The notes under the pieces were generated by a model. The model was not told where the DNA came from. It searched no databases and saw only the letters and a list, made by a program, of their open reading frames with translations. The translations under genes and the position numbers were made by a program. This document shows, piece after piece, positions 38,271 to 49,882 of a stretch of DNA of 64,000 bases. Source of the DNA: Torymus aiolomorphi (Eukaryota; Arthropoda; Insecta; Hymenoptera; Torymidae). Every line of letters begins with the position of its first letter. Position 1 is the first letter of the stretch. The stretch is taken from the NCBI GenBank assembly GCA_036365515.1, contig CM070876.1, positions 119,276,810 to 119,340,809 on the forward strand, written 5' to 3'.

Positions 38271-40322
38271 GGTGGTCTTACACCTAGTGGCTTCTGAGGT
38301 CAAAATGAGCTACAAAAAAAGAAAAATGTAGTTTAACAAAATACAATATATATACTATAAATATACACTATTTCTGATAATATGGCCCAAGACTTAATCT
38401 GTAGACCAATTTTACTCAGAGATATAGCATTTTCAATTTTTTTCAATTGGCGTAACTTAAAAACTATTCCATTGATTTTCATGGGAGAGGAACTAAATTA
38501 CTTGAAATTCATGCAGTTATGGCAGGAAGAGTTGGAAAAATAAAATTTCTGAAAATTAATATTTTTTTTATGGAAAAAACTGCTTTAAATTCATGAATTT
38601 TATGAATTTTTATGTTTTTTTGTGAATTTTACCATTTTAAAATTATTTAATAAAATATTTTTCGTATTTCCAACTCTTCCTGCCATAGATGAATAAATTT
38701 CAAGTAATTCAGGCCCTCTCCCATCAAAATCAATGGAATAGTTTTTTTTTAAGTAACGCCAAACTTTAAAAAATGACATTTTGAGAAATAAGCCTACAAA
38801 GAAAAATACCGTAAAACTTCAAAAATAACCCGCCATTAGGTTTCCAATTTTTTTCCCTTCATGAAACTCAGTTTCCTGTACACCTAAGATATGTTCTTCT
38901 ATATAAATATGTTGAAACAGAAGCTCTGGCACCTTGCATGCATCCATTCCTTTAAAAGCTATTGCTAATCTAACAGCATGCGTTCCATTTAAAGTTATTG
39001 CTAACAATCTGTCCTTCGCTTTTGTACTTTTGATTCATCCACTATTGAGTGACTTTTTAACACATTGTACTGAGTTATATTATTATTTATTATACTAAGA
39101 TTAATATAGAATATGCAGCAGGTCTTATGAAATATGAAATCCTAATCGCAACTTAAGAAGCCATCACTGTTATGGCCAAAAGTACATAAATACATAAAAG
39201 CCGATAAGCCCATTTTGTCAATGATCACTTGATTACGCATATTGTTTATTAAATATATCTTGAATTCAAGCCTGTATTATATATTTCTTGTGTGCTAATC
39301 AGGCTTGTCGCTATTTTGCGTAGATACATCTTGACACTTATTGTAATTCACAACTCTTCTGAATTGAATTATATCCTATAGTAAGCTAAACTCAGTTATT
39401 TGACTTTCATTTTTTTTCGAAAAAAGATGTATTTATTTTTATCCGTAAAGAATTATTACAGCTTCTTCCTTCGAATACTTAACTAAATCCACTTGTTTTT
39501 CTGTATTAACTTTCATACAGCAATCTCATGCATCTTTAACTGAGGCTATAATTTCCAAATTTAAACAAAACTGTCACTGCACGCTTGTATTATAATCACA
39601 ATTATAAATACTTTTACATATATATCTTCACATATAATTCATTAAATTTGCAGTCCTAAATTCACTTATGAATACAAATAATGAAACATTATGAAAAAAA
39701 TCTTTCTATTTGAGGAAATCAAAACTTTGCAAATCAAACTGTTGAAATCACATAGTTATGTATCTCTGCTCATTTGAGCTTTTGAGCTGTCAGCTGTGCG
39801 TGTGCCACTGTGTTTACACTGACATTAGTTATATATATAGGTATAGGTACAAAAGGGAGTATTAATATAGTGAATTGCTGTCGAATTTCGGTCACGGGAT
39901 TGTCACTTTACTAGAAGCAGAAGTGGGAAATGGTCACAAGACGATTCCACTGGATTTCGAATTCCACAATATGGTTTATTTAATTTTTATAATAAATACT
40001 GTATGTGAATTTAATTATTTTTGTTATCCTTATATAAGGATTTATATAAGTATATACTTATATAAATAATGTTTTTTGATATTTTATAACACATTTAAGT
40101 AAGTAACGTTTTCCTATCAGAAGTCTATAAAAAAGGCAAAAAACAAGAAAATCAATTTGTTCGTCATTTTAAAGATAGTAAGCTCTTTCAGCAGTTTATT
40201 TAAAATTTTTTTTAATTATTGATCCAAACTATAGTTTTTTTAGGTTCGCAATAACATATATAATCAAAAAATTCAATAAAAAAAAATTTGATTTTTTCAA
40301 AATTTTTAGGTGTAAGACCACC
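38271..40322. mobile_element. TTAA-flanked 2.05-kb element, copy 2
   Basis: Same orientation as copy 1 and highly similar throughout. TTAA at 38,267-38,270 and 40,323-40,326 flanks the ends GGTGGTCTTACACCTA and TAGGTGTAAGACCACC. The different flanks of copies 1 and 2 show two independent insertions rather than a segmental duplication. Confidence 0.88.
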
Positions 40323-40326
40323 TTAA

Positions 40327-40660
40327 CAGTTTTTAACTTTTCTGGACAAAAATATTTCCGCTAGGGAAAATACCAATAAAAATTGCTATGATTTTGTAAC
40401 TTTCACTACAAAAATACCAATTTTCGCTATAAATTGTAGTCATTTTCATGAAAATTTGAGTGTCACACGGTTACTATAGGAAATAGTAATTTTTCCTATA
40501 CAATTTTTCTCCGTGTATATATGTAGGCCCCCAGCGATAGGTGGGGGCACTAGATAGTGTTGAGAGAGAGAGAGAGAGAGAGAGAGCAGCGCATGCTGCG
40601 AGCGAGCGCCGCCGACGTCGCCGCTCAGTTCCACACTGACCTCCGTGCGAGTCAGTCCAG
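40327..40660. other. Spacer with (GA)n
   Basis: Contains a (GA)n run at 40,562-40,588 and a short GC-rich stretch. No gene recognised. Confidence 0.4.
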
Positions 40661-40661
40661 A

Positions 40662-43425
40662 GATAGATAGATAGATAGATAGATACGATTTATTTGCCTT
40701 CGCGGCAAAATAATTAATACAGAATTTATACAGTGTATAACTTAAAATAAAATACAGTAAAATAAGATATAATAAAAATATATAAAAATAAAAGTAATAC
40801 AACCTGATACAAATATATAAATTATACATAAAAATATGTTTGTCTACGAAGACCTTCAATTACGATAAAAAAAATAATAAAAAAGAACCATATGATAAAA
40901 TAAAAATAAAATACATAAAAATCATTAAAAATCACGAGGACCCTTCATTAAGACAAAATAAATAAATAAAACTAGAGAAAATATCACAGCTGGTACTATA
41001 CGCTAAAAGGAAAATATTACAGTTATACATTAACCATTTCATAAAATATCACAGTAAGGTATCACAGCCGCTTAGTCAAAAAATCACAGATCAAAGTTAA
41101 TCCGCAGTCTAATACTAAACTAGATAAAGGTCCCCGCACTGGCAGCTCTAAGCATCCTTATAGAGAGGCTAGGCGTCGAGATCAAGCAGGTGTTGGCGCA
41201 CAGCCCTCTTGAATGATGAAAGTGATGGAAGGTAGCGCAGGGAGGGGGGAGGGAGTTCCAAAAGCGGGCACCCTGAGCCAGAAACGCTCTATCACCCGTC
41301 TTATAGTTCAAGGCAGGGAAAGCAAGCTCCGGCTGCACTCCCCTGCTTGTTGGCCTAGGCTTGTGCACCGTAAAAAAGGCAGCCAAGTAACTGGGCTCAC
41401 GCATCCGAATTATTTTATATAGTAGCAGGGCTGCGAAGTAGAATCTGCGTGAGTCCATACGGAGCCAGCCCAGACGTCTCAAGCAGGGGGTGATATGCTC
41501 ATCCCTCCTAGCCCCAGTAACGTACGTCACACATGAATTGCTCAATCTTTGCACTCTCGCTCGCTGTTCGTCAGACGCGTCCAAGTAGACCACCGTACAG
41601 TAGTCAAGGTGGGGTTGAACTAGGGACTCGACTAATCTTTTGCGGAGAATCTCGGTGGTACACGCCCTAATAAACCGCAAACTGTATAGGGCTTTATTGA
41701 CTTTCTTTGTGAGTTGGTCAATGTGCGGTTTCCATGTTAATTTACTATCCAGTGTAACACCGAGACTCGCAACTTCGCTACTGAACGGGATGCGTTCTCC
41801 AGGCCGCACACCAATACCTGGCAGATCTAATGAGTTTATATGATTAACTCCTACCCTGGAGCCGAATACAATGGCTTTGGTCTTACCAGCATTGAGGTGC
41901 AGGCCCGAGTTCGCCGCCCATTCAGCCACCATTTGCGCCGCATGGGACAGCCGACCAATACCCTCCAGAATTTCGTCTTTTGTCGTGTGTAAGTAGATTT
42001 GAAGGTCATCTGCGTAAAATATATGTCTGATAGTATTACCGTCAAGTACGTCACGTAAGTCGTTAACGTAGAGACAAAAAAGCAGTGGACCCAGGACAGA
42101 TCCCTGTGGAACTCCCAGATTGGTTTCTAACCAGTCAGAGTTACCTTTGCTATTTGAGGTGACTATCTGGGTACGTCCTTTCAGATATGATTGAATCCAC
42201 AGGAGAGCTGCCCTGGAGAACCCCAGCCGACAGAGCTTACGCAGAAGCGCTGTTGGTGAGATGGTGTCGAAGGCTTTGCTGAAGTCGAACAGTAGCAGTA
42301 ACGTCAGTTGTCTGTTGTCGATGCCTATACGTATATCGTCGGTTAGCTTGAGAAGTGCCGTCTGCGTGCTGTGGTGCTTGCGAAATCCGGCCTGGAGGGG
42401 GTCAAGTAAGTTATTGCTATTAAGATACTCCGTGATTTGGTTGTGGGCAATTTTTTCAAGCACCTTAGAAAGAAAGCAGAGTAGTGCTATAGGACGAAAG
42501 TCCGAGACTGTAGACGGCGATGCAATTTTCTTGAGTGCAATTACCTGTGCCTGCTTCCAGGAGCCCGGAAAAATTCCCTGAGCGAAGGAGGAGTTGAAAA
42601 TTCTGACCAAGTAGTCACCAATGACAGGGAGAGCCTTCACGACCACCTCCCGAGGATTTCCGTCCACCCCTTTTGCCTGTGAGGAGAAGTGAGAAATTGC
42701 AAGAATTACATCACTCAGTGTAACCTGTTTAAAGGAAAAGCCCTCCTCACTTGTTAGTAAAATAGTGTCCATAGCTTCTTCTATGTTTTCAAGGGGGACA
42801 CGGAGATTCCAGCGAAGTGAGCGTTTAACTCTCCCGGCGTGAAGCCGCAAAGGTCCTCCTCTTTTCGCTTTGGAATAAGGCCGAGTTTACGCATTTCCTT
42901 CCATATATCCTTGTTAGCATCAAGAGCGTCTGAGAGATGTTTGTGAAGGAAGGAGTTACGCTCTTGAGCAAAGCGTGAGTCGACCTCATTGCTGAGCCGA
43001 AGAAACTCATCGAACACCGCCGCTCGCCCAGTGCGTTTGTAACGCCTATGGGCCGCATTACGTTTGTTGATTAGTTCCCTCAGCTCAGGACCAATCCAAG
43101 GAGCATTATTTCGACTGGGTTTCACAGTTTTTAAAGGCGCTAAATCGTTTATGACAGAGTTAAGGTTTGCGTTTAAGGAATCTAGTGCTCCCTCCAAATC
43201 GGATTCAATCGAATTCATGCCTACCCAATCGCAGCGCGCAAGCAATTCATTGAGAGATGAAGGGCATACGTTTTTATAATCTCTGTAGGAGAAAGACTTC
43301 CCTACTCGCGCTGGCACAAAATAGTTGATGGTAACATCAATGATAGCATGCTTACCGAAACTGGGCAGGTGTTCATTCGCATAGTCAAGCACCTCGTCGT
43401 TTTCGTCCGTGAGAGAGAGAGTCAA
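40662..43425 (-). mobile_element. 5'-truncated CR1/L2-like LINE
   Basis: Read on the minus strand the element starts within the linker after the endonuclease, continues through reverse transcriptase, and has a ~430-bp 3' UTR ending in a (TATC)n tail (plus-strand GATA repeat, 40,664-40,685). A simple-repeat tail instead of poly(A), and a C-terminus without RNase H (ARFWNSLPP), fit the CR1/L2 group of the Jockey superfamily. The 5' end is cut at a GA-rich run next to LTR sequence. Confidence 0.82.
41120..43425 (-). pseudogene. LINE ORF2 remnant: linker and reverse transcriptase
   Basis: Reverse transcriptase that copies the element RNA at the nicked target. The upstream part (43,425-42,781) covers the end of the endonuclease region and linker (APWIGPELRELINKRNAAHRRYK). 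One frameshift near 42,795, at a run of G, moves the frame to 42,850-41,120. In that 576-codon frame the conserved motifs are DFRPIALLCFLSKVLEK (118-134), LQAGFRKHHSTQTALL (152-167), DFSKAFD (189-195), GVPQGSVLGP (246-255) and the catalytic YADD (279-282). The C-terminal domain is complete. The catalytic residues survive but the missing 5' end and frameshift make it non-functional. Confidence 0.9.
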
Positions 43426-43481
43426 TAAAAAATATAGTAGGAAACACGTGTCTCATTCTACGACCTCACCACTTCCTACAT

Positions 43482-43499
43482 TGGTGACCCCGACTCAGG
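43482..43499 (+). promoter_or_regulatory. Retrotransposon primer-binding site
   Basis: TGGTGACCCCGACTCAGG begins one base after the LTR terminal CA; TGG complements a tRNA CCA end. TTGGTGACCCCGA is a recurrent motif at this position in insect LTR retrotransposons. Confidence 0.7.
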
Positions 43500-43609
43500 C
43501 GCATCTTCAATCCACGAGGACTGCAGCTCTCCTGGCAGCGGCAGAACGACCTTCCTCACAGGTTCGTTCTCACCGAGCAGCAGCAGCAGCTTTGCTCGCG
43601 CTCATCAAC

Positions 43610-43820
43610 CCCCTTTGTGTGCGTGCTGGCACGCCGGCGCTCACAAAAAAAAACTTCATCTCCTCACGTCCTTCTCTCGAGAAGGCGTGTGAGACACGCA
43701 ACAGGGTCGCACCAAGCCTCTCACCTCCCGTATGCGTGCAGGCACGCCGGCGCATACCGGGAAATTCGACCTTTGTCTAACTACGTCGTGTGCGTGCAGG
43801 CACGCCGGCGCACACAGACA
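43610..43820. repeat. Three GCAGGCACGCCGGCGC hairpins in the retrotransposon leader
   Basis: TGTGCGTGCTGGCACGCCGG (43,616), ATGCGTGCAGGCACGCCGG (43,733) and TGTGCGTGCAGGCACGCCGG (43,789) recur with roughly 60-115-bp spacing. Each can fold on a GCGTGC/GCACGC stem, and each is followed by a partly complementary GCGCACA-type end. Their position between primer-binding site and Gag is where packaging or dimerisation signals lie in the family; that role is inference. Confidence 0.7.
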
Positions 43821-45202
43821 TTCTCTGAACGATGCAAGCCATCATCAAAATCACTCCTCCTTACTAACGCAACGGGGAGCAGCGAGGACTCTTGCGTGAA
43901 GCCACCATCACCGGCGCCTTTTCATCGCATCGCCGCTGTACTCAACGTCACTTCAACGTTCAAGGACTCTTGCGCGAAGCCACCGTCACCGGCGCCTTTC
44001 TACCGCACCCGTGGAGCAACGTGAGCTGCCCTGCAACTCTTCTACCTCGTCGAGTCCTCTCCAAGTTACCAGCAGCAGCCCACGCATCGTCTTCAACGCA
44101 CAGCGCCAATTTATAGCGATTGCGTCATTTGCGTACAGGTATACGGGCTCGAGCGACAAATTCGCGCATTTCGCGATATACAAAGCGCATTTCCCGGAAA
44201 GTATTTATCTTTCTCCCGACTTTCGAGTATCATTATAGCCCAGGGCGCGCTGTTTACAAAAATTCGAACTCCGGGAATTCGCGCGCAACAATCACGCGTT
44301 CCAAAAACTTGACGGCCATCTTGGCGGCCATTTCAACTTTCGTGCATTGTCGCGTTTTCAAACTCGCTCTCACGCAAGGTCGCTTCCAAAGACTTCTTTT
44401 ATAGTATTTCTCGAAACTTGCGTTCCGCACTTTCGCGTCCGCAGTGAACTAACTCATTATTTAGTGAGATTATTTCGCAAATCTTTTCTTGCGTCGACGC
44501 AATTGCCGGTACGGGAGAGTTTGTTTCCCCCCTTTTTCGGACGGTGACTCGTGCGAAGGGAGGCGGCGCTCTCCCTTACAATCAGCATTGCCACGGCTCG
44601 CCGCACGCATTCGCAATCAATCCTTCTCTTGCGTCAATGCTGTTGCCGATGTGGAGCTGTTGTTTCCCTCTCCTTTGAGCAGCGACTCACGCAGGGGAAG
44701 CAGCACTCTCCTTGCAATCAAGCATTGCCTTCGTCTGCGCCACGTACATTTATGAAATAACAAAAAACACGCAATTTAGTTTTAAGTTTTAGCTTAGGTT
44801 TAGTTTTTTAAAAAAATCACTGTTTGTGCCTGCGAGCACTAACCAGGGAGCTTGTGATACGCGGCGGCGTAAGGCAATTTTAGGCACCGTATCAACCTCA
44901 TTTCACGGATCTCTGCATTTCCTCGTAAATGAGCAAACGAGAATTAAAAGCGTTACAAGATTCGCTCTCACAGAATTCCGCCATTCCTTTTTCCTCAACC
45001 CGCAGTTCAAGAAGAGCGCTCCCAGCCACAAACATGACTCTGCGTTCTTCAATTAACAAGAACAACTCAGACAACCAAGAGGCATCTAACCGAGTCTCCT
45101 CCGCGAATGGCGACACGACTACACAAGCCGTGCTCACCAACACAATGTCCGGAGCATCCGTCTCTTCAGCCTCTTGGAACCCGCCGCACACTCGGGCCGA
45201 AA

Positions 45203-46098
45203 GGTTCAAAACCACCTAGAGGTCATAATTCTCAATCGAATTTGAAAATTTAAAAACAGAAACTTTTGTGACAAAATACCAAAGACCGCTACGAAGCCTA
45301 ATTTTGAAAATATCAACCTATAAACCTAATTTATAACCTATAACCCCAAAATTTACACTTGTGATTCCCAAAAATGCTATAAAACTTCAATTTATAAGTC
45401 CTTGACACATGCTCTCTTAATCTTGATTCATAAACGCTTGCACCAATAAACCCATGCACCCATAAAACTTTGCACCCGTAATCCCATGCACCCATAAGCC
45501 CATGCACCCGTAAACCCATGCACCCATAAACCCATGCATCCATAAATCCATGCACCCATAAATCCATGCATCCATAAACCCATGCATCCATAAATCCATG
45601 CACCCATAAACCCTTGCATCCGTAATCCCATGCACCCATAAGCCCATGCACCTGTATACCCATGCACTCATAAATCCATGCACTCATAAATTCATGCACC
45701 CATAAACCCATGCATCCATAAATCCATGCACCCATAAACCCATGCATCCATAAATCCATGCACCCATAAACCCTTGCACCCGTAATCCCATGCACCAATA
45801 AGCCCATGCACCCGTAAACCCATGCACCCATAAACCCATGCACTCATAAATCCGTGCACCCATAAACCCATGCATCCATAAATCCATGCACCCATAAATT
45901 TATCGTATTTTTGGGATTTGCAGGTCAAAAATTGAATTGATTGGTTGATGTGATAGGATTATATGACTCCTTAGATTTATAGGTTAATTTTTTGGAAAAT
46001 CAGGCTTCGTAGGGCTCTTCGATATTTGATAACGAATGTTCCTAAGCTAAAATTTTGAGATTCCGTTGAGAATTGCGACCTCTAGGTGGTTTTGAACC
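45203..46098. mobile_element. 0.9-kb TIR element carrying a 16-bp minisatellite
   Basis: The inverted ends GGTTCAAAACCACCTAGAGG (45,203) and its complement ending at 46,098 extend over about 35 bp (AATTCTCAA continues). It splits the Gag frame. The centre is a 16-bp minisatellite. No transposase. A target duplication was not resolved. Confidence 0.8.
45425..45900 (-). repeat. 16-bp CATGCACCCATAAACC minisatellite
   Basis: About 29 units of CATGCACCCATAAACC with variants (CATCC, CTCAT, CCCGT). Because 16 is not a multiple of three, all minus frames stay open with a 16-residue period (MHGFMGAWVYG-like), producing artefactual peptides. Higher-order alternation of CACCC and CATCC units is visible. 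Confidence 0.92.
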
Positions 46099-47115
46099 AA
46101 AAAATCCGTATGGCCCCAGTGTGCGCCGGTGCCGCCCAACACGCCTCCGATGTTCACTCTCGGCTCGCCAAATGCCAACAACACGGCAACGGGACAGAAT
46201 CGGTTCAACGTTGACTCCAACCAGACCTCCCAGATCGCAGGCAACGTCGGCGAAAGTGACGCCTCTGGGTCGCAACAACTCAGCACTCAAAACACTGGTG
46301 CTCTTCACAAGCAGCCCCCAGTAAACAAGGCCACTCGTTCGCAACGCACTGGCGATGCCATCTCGATGGATGACTTGGGAAACCTAATGAACGCCGTCGA
46401 TGAGCGAATCGATCGCAAGCTAGAAGAACTCATGAAAATCATGAAAGAGTGCTTCATCTCTCCACCAGGAGGTCCTCACCCAAGTCACGCTCTCCAGAGC
46501 GAATCGTCTACGACAACGCCCTTCCCCCCCGTAATTTCGTCTCGAGCGGTCACAGTCTCAACGTCACCAAGCCTGACCACCATGGCAAACTCCAGTCACA
46601 GCAACTTTCTCAGCTGTTCACAAAGTTGGCCGAAGTGCGTTCCATCAACAGGTTACAACCTCACTAATTCTTTCACGACTGAGACGCCCTTTCCACAGTC
46701 ATATTCTTGGCCGGCAGCGACTATCAACCCGCTCCCCTCGTCCGGACACACTCATGCGCAGCTACAGGGACCAGCTGTTCTCCCTCCCACACAATCTAGC
46801 CTAGGTCCCGACACCTTCACAAATAATCTAATGCAATGAAACGCGACGTACCCTCACTCACATAACGCTTCAGTCCTTGCAAGCACCAGACATTTACAGT
46901 TCTGGAACTTCTACAAACACGACCCACAAGGTTGGTTCAGACAACTGGAAGACCTACTCCTGGCACACAACGTCACCGAGGACGAGGCCAAATTCAACTT
47001 TGTAGGCAGATACCTTACGCAAGATATTCACCATGATCTGCAGTACAAGCTCAACACTCTTGTCAGAGGACAAAACCTACTTTATTGCTCCTGGAGGCTG
47101 TTAACTATTTACACG

Positions 47116-47405
47116 CGCGGCACGTACTCTAGGTACGCGCCGATTCGGGTGGTGCGCCCGCGCACGCGAAGTACTTGTGTGCGCGATCGCACACACGTAC
47201 GCGCAAAAGCGGCTTGCACCGACGTAGGCCGATCGCCGCGCGCGAGCGACACTCGCGCGCGCGGGTCTCGCTCCCCGGACGCTCGTCGTCCGCGGGGGGG
47301 GGGGGCACGCGATCGCCTGGCCAGAACTTACCTCTGTCGCCTATAGTCAGGGCTTGAGCGGACCCTCTCGGCGGTGTCGGCTGCCGTGTGCTGCGGCGTC
47401 TCTCC

Positions 47406-47487
<82 letters not shown>

Positions 47488-47880
47488 CTCTCGGCCGTAG
47501 CTGGCTTCGGCCGCGATGCTCCCTCTCTCTCTATCTTACTTGCACTCTCGGCCGTGGTTGAGCGTGGCTCTCTCTCCCTCTCTCTCAGCCACGAGGGAAC
47601 GCGCTCTCGGCGCCGTGCTGCGTCTCTCTCTCCTTCGCTGCACTATTGAACCGCTCATTCGCTCTCTCTCCCTCTCTCTCTCTCTCTCTCTTCCTCTCGT
47701 GCACTACACTCTGACTCTCTCTCTCCAAGTCTTCGCGCGCGGGGGACTAGGAGCTGCCTCGGCTACGGCAGAAGCGATACTGCCGGGCTCTGTCTCTCGC
47801 TCTCCTTCCCCCTCGCGCAAGGTTGTCGCGAGTTATCATTTCGGGGTTCATTGTGTGTCGTAGTTGCGCTTGGTACTTTT
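47116..47880. other. GC-rich region with long (CT)n tract
   Basis: CpG-rich DNA with (CT)n at 47,403-47,482 and a G9 run at 47,297-47,305. It could be a retroelement leader or a host promoter. No recognisable protein. Confidence 0.4.
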
Positions 47881-48119
47881 CGCACAGCTACACGTGCAAG
47901 CAACTACACACACACACACACGCAAGCCCCCGGAGTAATACGAGGACAAGCCCGACTCTACTTGCGAATCCTCATGCCGCAATTGTCGGCCTTGCCTTCT
48001 CCAAGGCCGCGGTATGTTTATGTTTTCGGTCAACTACCTGTGTATACCGTGCGTCGGAGATCGGCTCGATCCCAGCTCCGTGTTCGCGCACATACACACA
48101 CACAGACGCGCCTGCTGTT

Positions 48120-48120
<1 letters not shown>

Positions 48121-48211
<91 letters not shown>

Positions 48212-48450
48212 TCTGGGAATTTGTATGTTTGAAGAGATATCAACGTATAGATCGATACTTTTGAAGAGATGTCGGCATTTTGAAGAGACTCCTCAAATTT
48301 CTCAAAGCAAGAATCGCGACTTTTGAGGAGAAATCTATTCCCCCTTTTCCCAGAGTCGGTAACGTGAGGGTCATTATTTCTTTAGTCATATTGTCCGAAC
48401 TCTGAGCGAAAGGTTCACATCTCCTCAAAAGTACCAATTTACAAACATAT

Positions 48451-48465
<15 letters not shown>
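48121..48465 (+). mobile_element. TA-flanked core element D
   Basis: (TA)n at 48,122-48,207 and again from 48,467 flank an element with core TTATTTCTTTAGTCA at 48,374-48,388. It is preceded by CCCAGAGTCGGTAACGTGAG and followed by GAACTCTGAG. Words are CTTTTGAAGAGA and CTTTTGAGGAG, present in both orientations (48,220-48,330 and CTCCTCAAAAGTAC at 48,421). Confidence 0.85.
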
Positions 48466-48520
<55 letters not shown>

Positions 48521-48525
<5 letters not shown>

Positions 48526-48729
48526 GGTACTATAGCATTTTGACGATTTTTTTCGGTACAGACACCGACTTCTGAGGATTTTTTAGCATTTTGAGGAGCA
48601 TCCTCAAAATTCCTCGGTACCCGCTTAGCATTTTCAGGATTTTTCTGCGGCGTCCACAATAGTGTGTTAATACAGTAATTTCGGGAATTCCGTAATATTT
48701 TTCCGTAAAAGTGGGTGCCGCAGGCGTCG
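48521..48729 (+). mobile_element. Left part of core element E/F1, split by the Transib-like insertion
   Basis: Words of the form CTTTTGAGGATTTT/ATCCTCAAAATTCC surround 48,575-48,660, followed by GTGCCGCAGGCGTCG up to 48,729. Its right part, with the core, continues at 57,976 on the far side of the 9.2-kb insertion. Confidence 0.8.
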
Positions 48730-48959
48730 CACAGTGGGAAAAAATGGACAAAATTCTTGTGACAGCTCAGTTTTTGACGAATCTTGATAATTTTTATTTT
48801 TAAATACTCTTAATCTTCTAGAGAATAATGTGTCACTGCGAAAATTACGATAATATTGCCCAAAAATAAATAGCGGCGATAATATATTTTTAACGGAAAA
48901 ATTCTAACTCTATCATCTATTTTATGTACTTTAGATACGTAAAGTTTGTGGGTTCTGGG

Positions 48960-49488
48960 TTCATAGGTTCAGGGTTTATGGGTTTAGGGTTTATGGGTTT
49001 AGGGTTTATGGGTTTAGGGTTTATGGGTTTAGGGTTTATGGGTTTAGGGTTTATGGGTTTAGGGTTTATGGGTTTAGGGTTTATGGGTTTAGGGTTTATG
49101 GGTTTAGGGTTTATGGGTTTAGGGTTTATGGGTTTAGGGTTTATGGGTTTAGGGTTTATGGGTTTAGGGTTTATGGGTTTAGGGTTTATGGGTTTAGGGT
49201 TTATGGGTTTAGGGTTTATGGGTTTAGGGTTTATGGGTTTAGGGTTTATGGGTTTAGGGTTTATGGGTTTAGGGTTTATGGGTTTAGGGTTTATGGGTTT
49301 AGGGTTTATGGGTTTAGGGTTTATGGGTTTAGGGTTTATGGGTTTAGGGTTTATGGGTTTAGGGTTTATGGGTTTAGGGTTTATGGGTTTAGGGTTTATG
49401 GGTTTAGGGTTTATGGGTTTAGGGTTTATGGGTTTAGGGTTTATGGGTTTAGGGTTTATGGGTTTAGGGTTTATGGTTTAGGCTTGAG
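48960..49488 (+). repeat. 15-bp GGGTTTATGGGTTTA array
   Basis: About 34 nearly perfect units of GGGTTTATGGGTTTA. In frame it reads as a GFMGL repeat that is almost certainly not coding. It alternates TTTATGGG and TTTAGGG, telomere-like in look, but insect telomeres are normally TTAGG. The same unit on the same strand recurs at 57,634-57,716. Confidence 0.95.
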
Positions 49489-49597
49489 TTTGTAATTGTA
49501 TTCACAATTTTACTCCCCATTGTCAAATGTAAAAATTGTTGTTTTGGTCAATTCTGACCAGATCCGTTGGGAGCAGGAAAGAAAATAGACTACGATG

Positions 49598-49660
49598 TTA
49601 AGTAGTTGCAACGTTTCGTCGACGGGTTTGTCGACCTCTTCAGGCTTTATTAAAAAAAAT
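49598..49660 (-). ncRNA. Hammerhead-like motif of the left Penelope copy
   Basis: The minus strand carries the same CCTGAAGAGGTCGAC ... GTCGACGAAACG core as the right copy (57,515-57,545), located downstream of the endonuclease stop, as in Penelope terminal repeats. Confidence 0.7.
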
Positions 49661-49882
49661 ATATAATAATATAATTAACCGAATGAGCTCACGCTAGTCT
49701 TAACTTACAATGGTTGAAAAAATTTAAAAAAAAAAAATGCGAAACGAATTACCTAAGTTATCGCACAGCGATCCGTCGAGTAATGTGAAAGTACATAGCA
49801 ACATGACTTATATATATATATATATTGGCTTCCTACCAAAACGTAAACAATAACAAATTTTGAATTAGATCGAGAATATACT

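Larger units (their letters stand above)
43426..47115 (+). mobile_element. LTR retrotransposon fragment: LTR end, PBS, Gag
   Basis: The segment starts with the last ~50 bp of an LTR ending TTCCTACA at 43,480. A tRNA-type primer-binding site TGGTGACCCCGACTCAGG follows at 43,482, then a ~1.4-kb leader, then Gag. A separate 0.9-kb TIR element splits the Gag frame (45,203-46,098). The Gag sequence stops near 47,115 where unrelated GC-rich sequence begins, so pol and the 3' LTR are absent. Most of the 5' LTR is replaced by the LINE. Confidence 0.75.
44929..47115 (+). pseudogene. Gag of the LTR retrotransposon, interrupted
   Basis: Structural protein of retrotransposon particles. The N-terminal frame begins at ATG 44,929 (MSKRELKALQDSLSQNSAI) and ends in the inserted element at 45,219. 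After the insertion a proline-rich frame (PPNTPPMFTLGSP) runs to a stop at 46,839. Following a frameshift, the capsid-like segment LQFWNFYKHDPQGWFRQLE ... DEAKFNFVGRYLTQDI (46,873-47,090) matches the family hallmark F-W-DP--WF-QLE. No zinc knuckle remains. Two frame breaks plus the insertion make it non-functional. Confidence 0.72.

Noticed and set aside
45331..45928. Overlapping frames with MHGFMGAWVYG-like repeats
   Set aside because: Artefact of a 16-bp minisatellite, which keeps all three frames open.
48924..49481. Long open frame with a five-residue repeat
   Set aside because: It is the 15-bp array read in frame; the unit length is a multiple of three, so the frame stays open without implying a protein.
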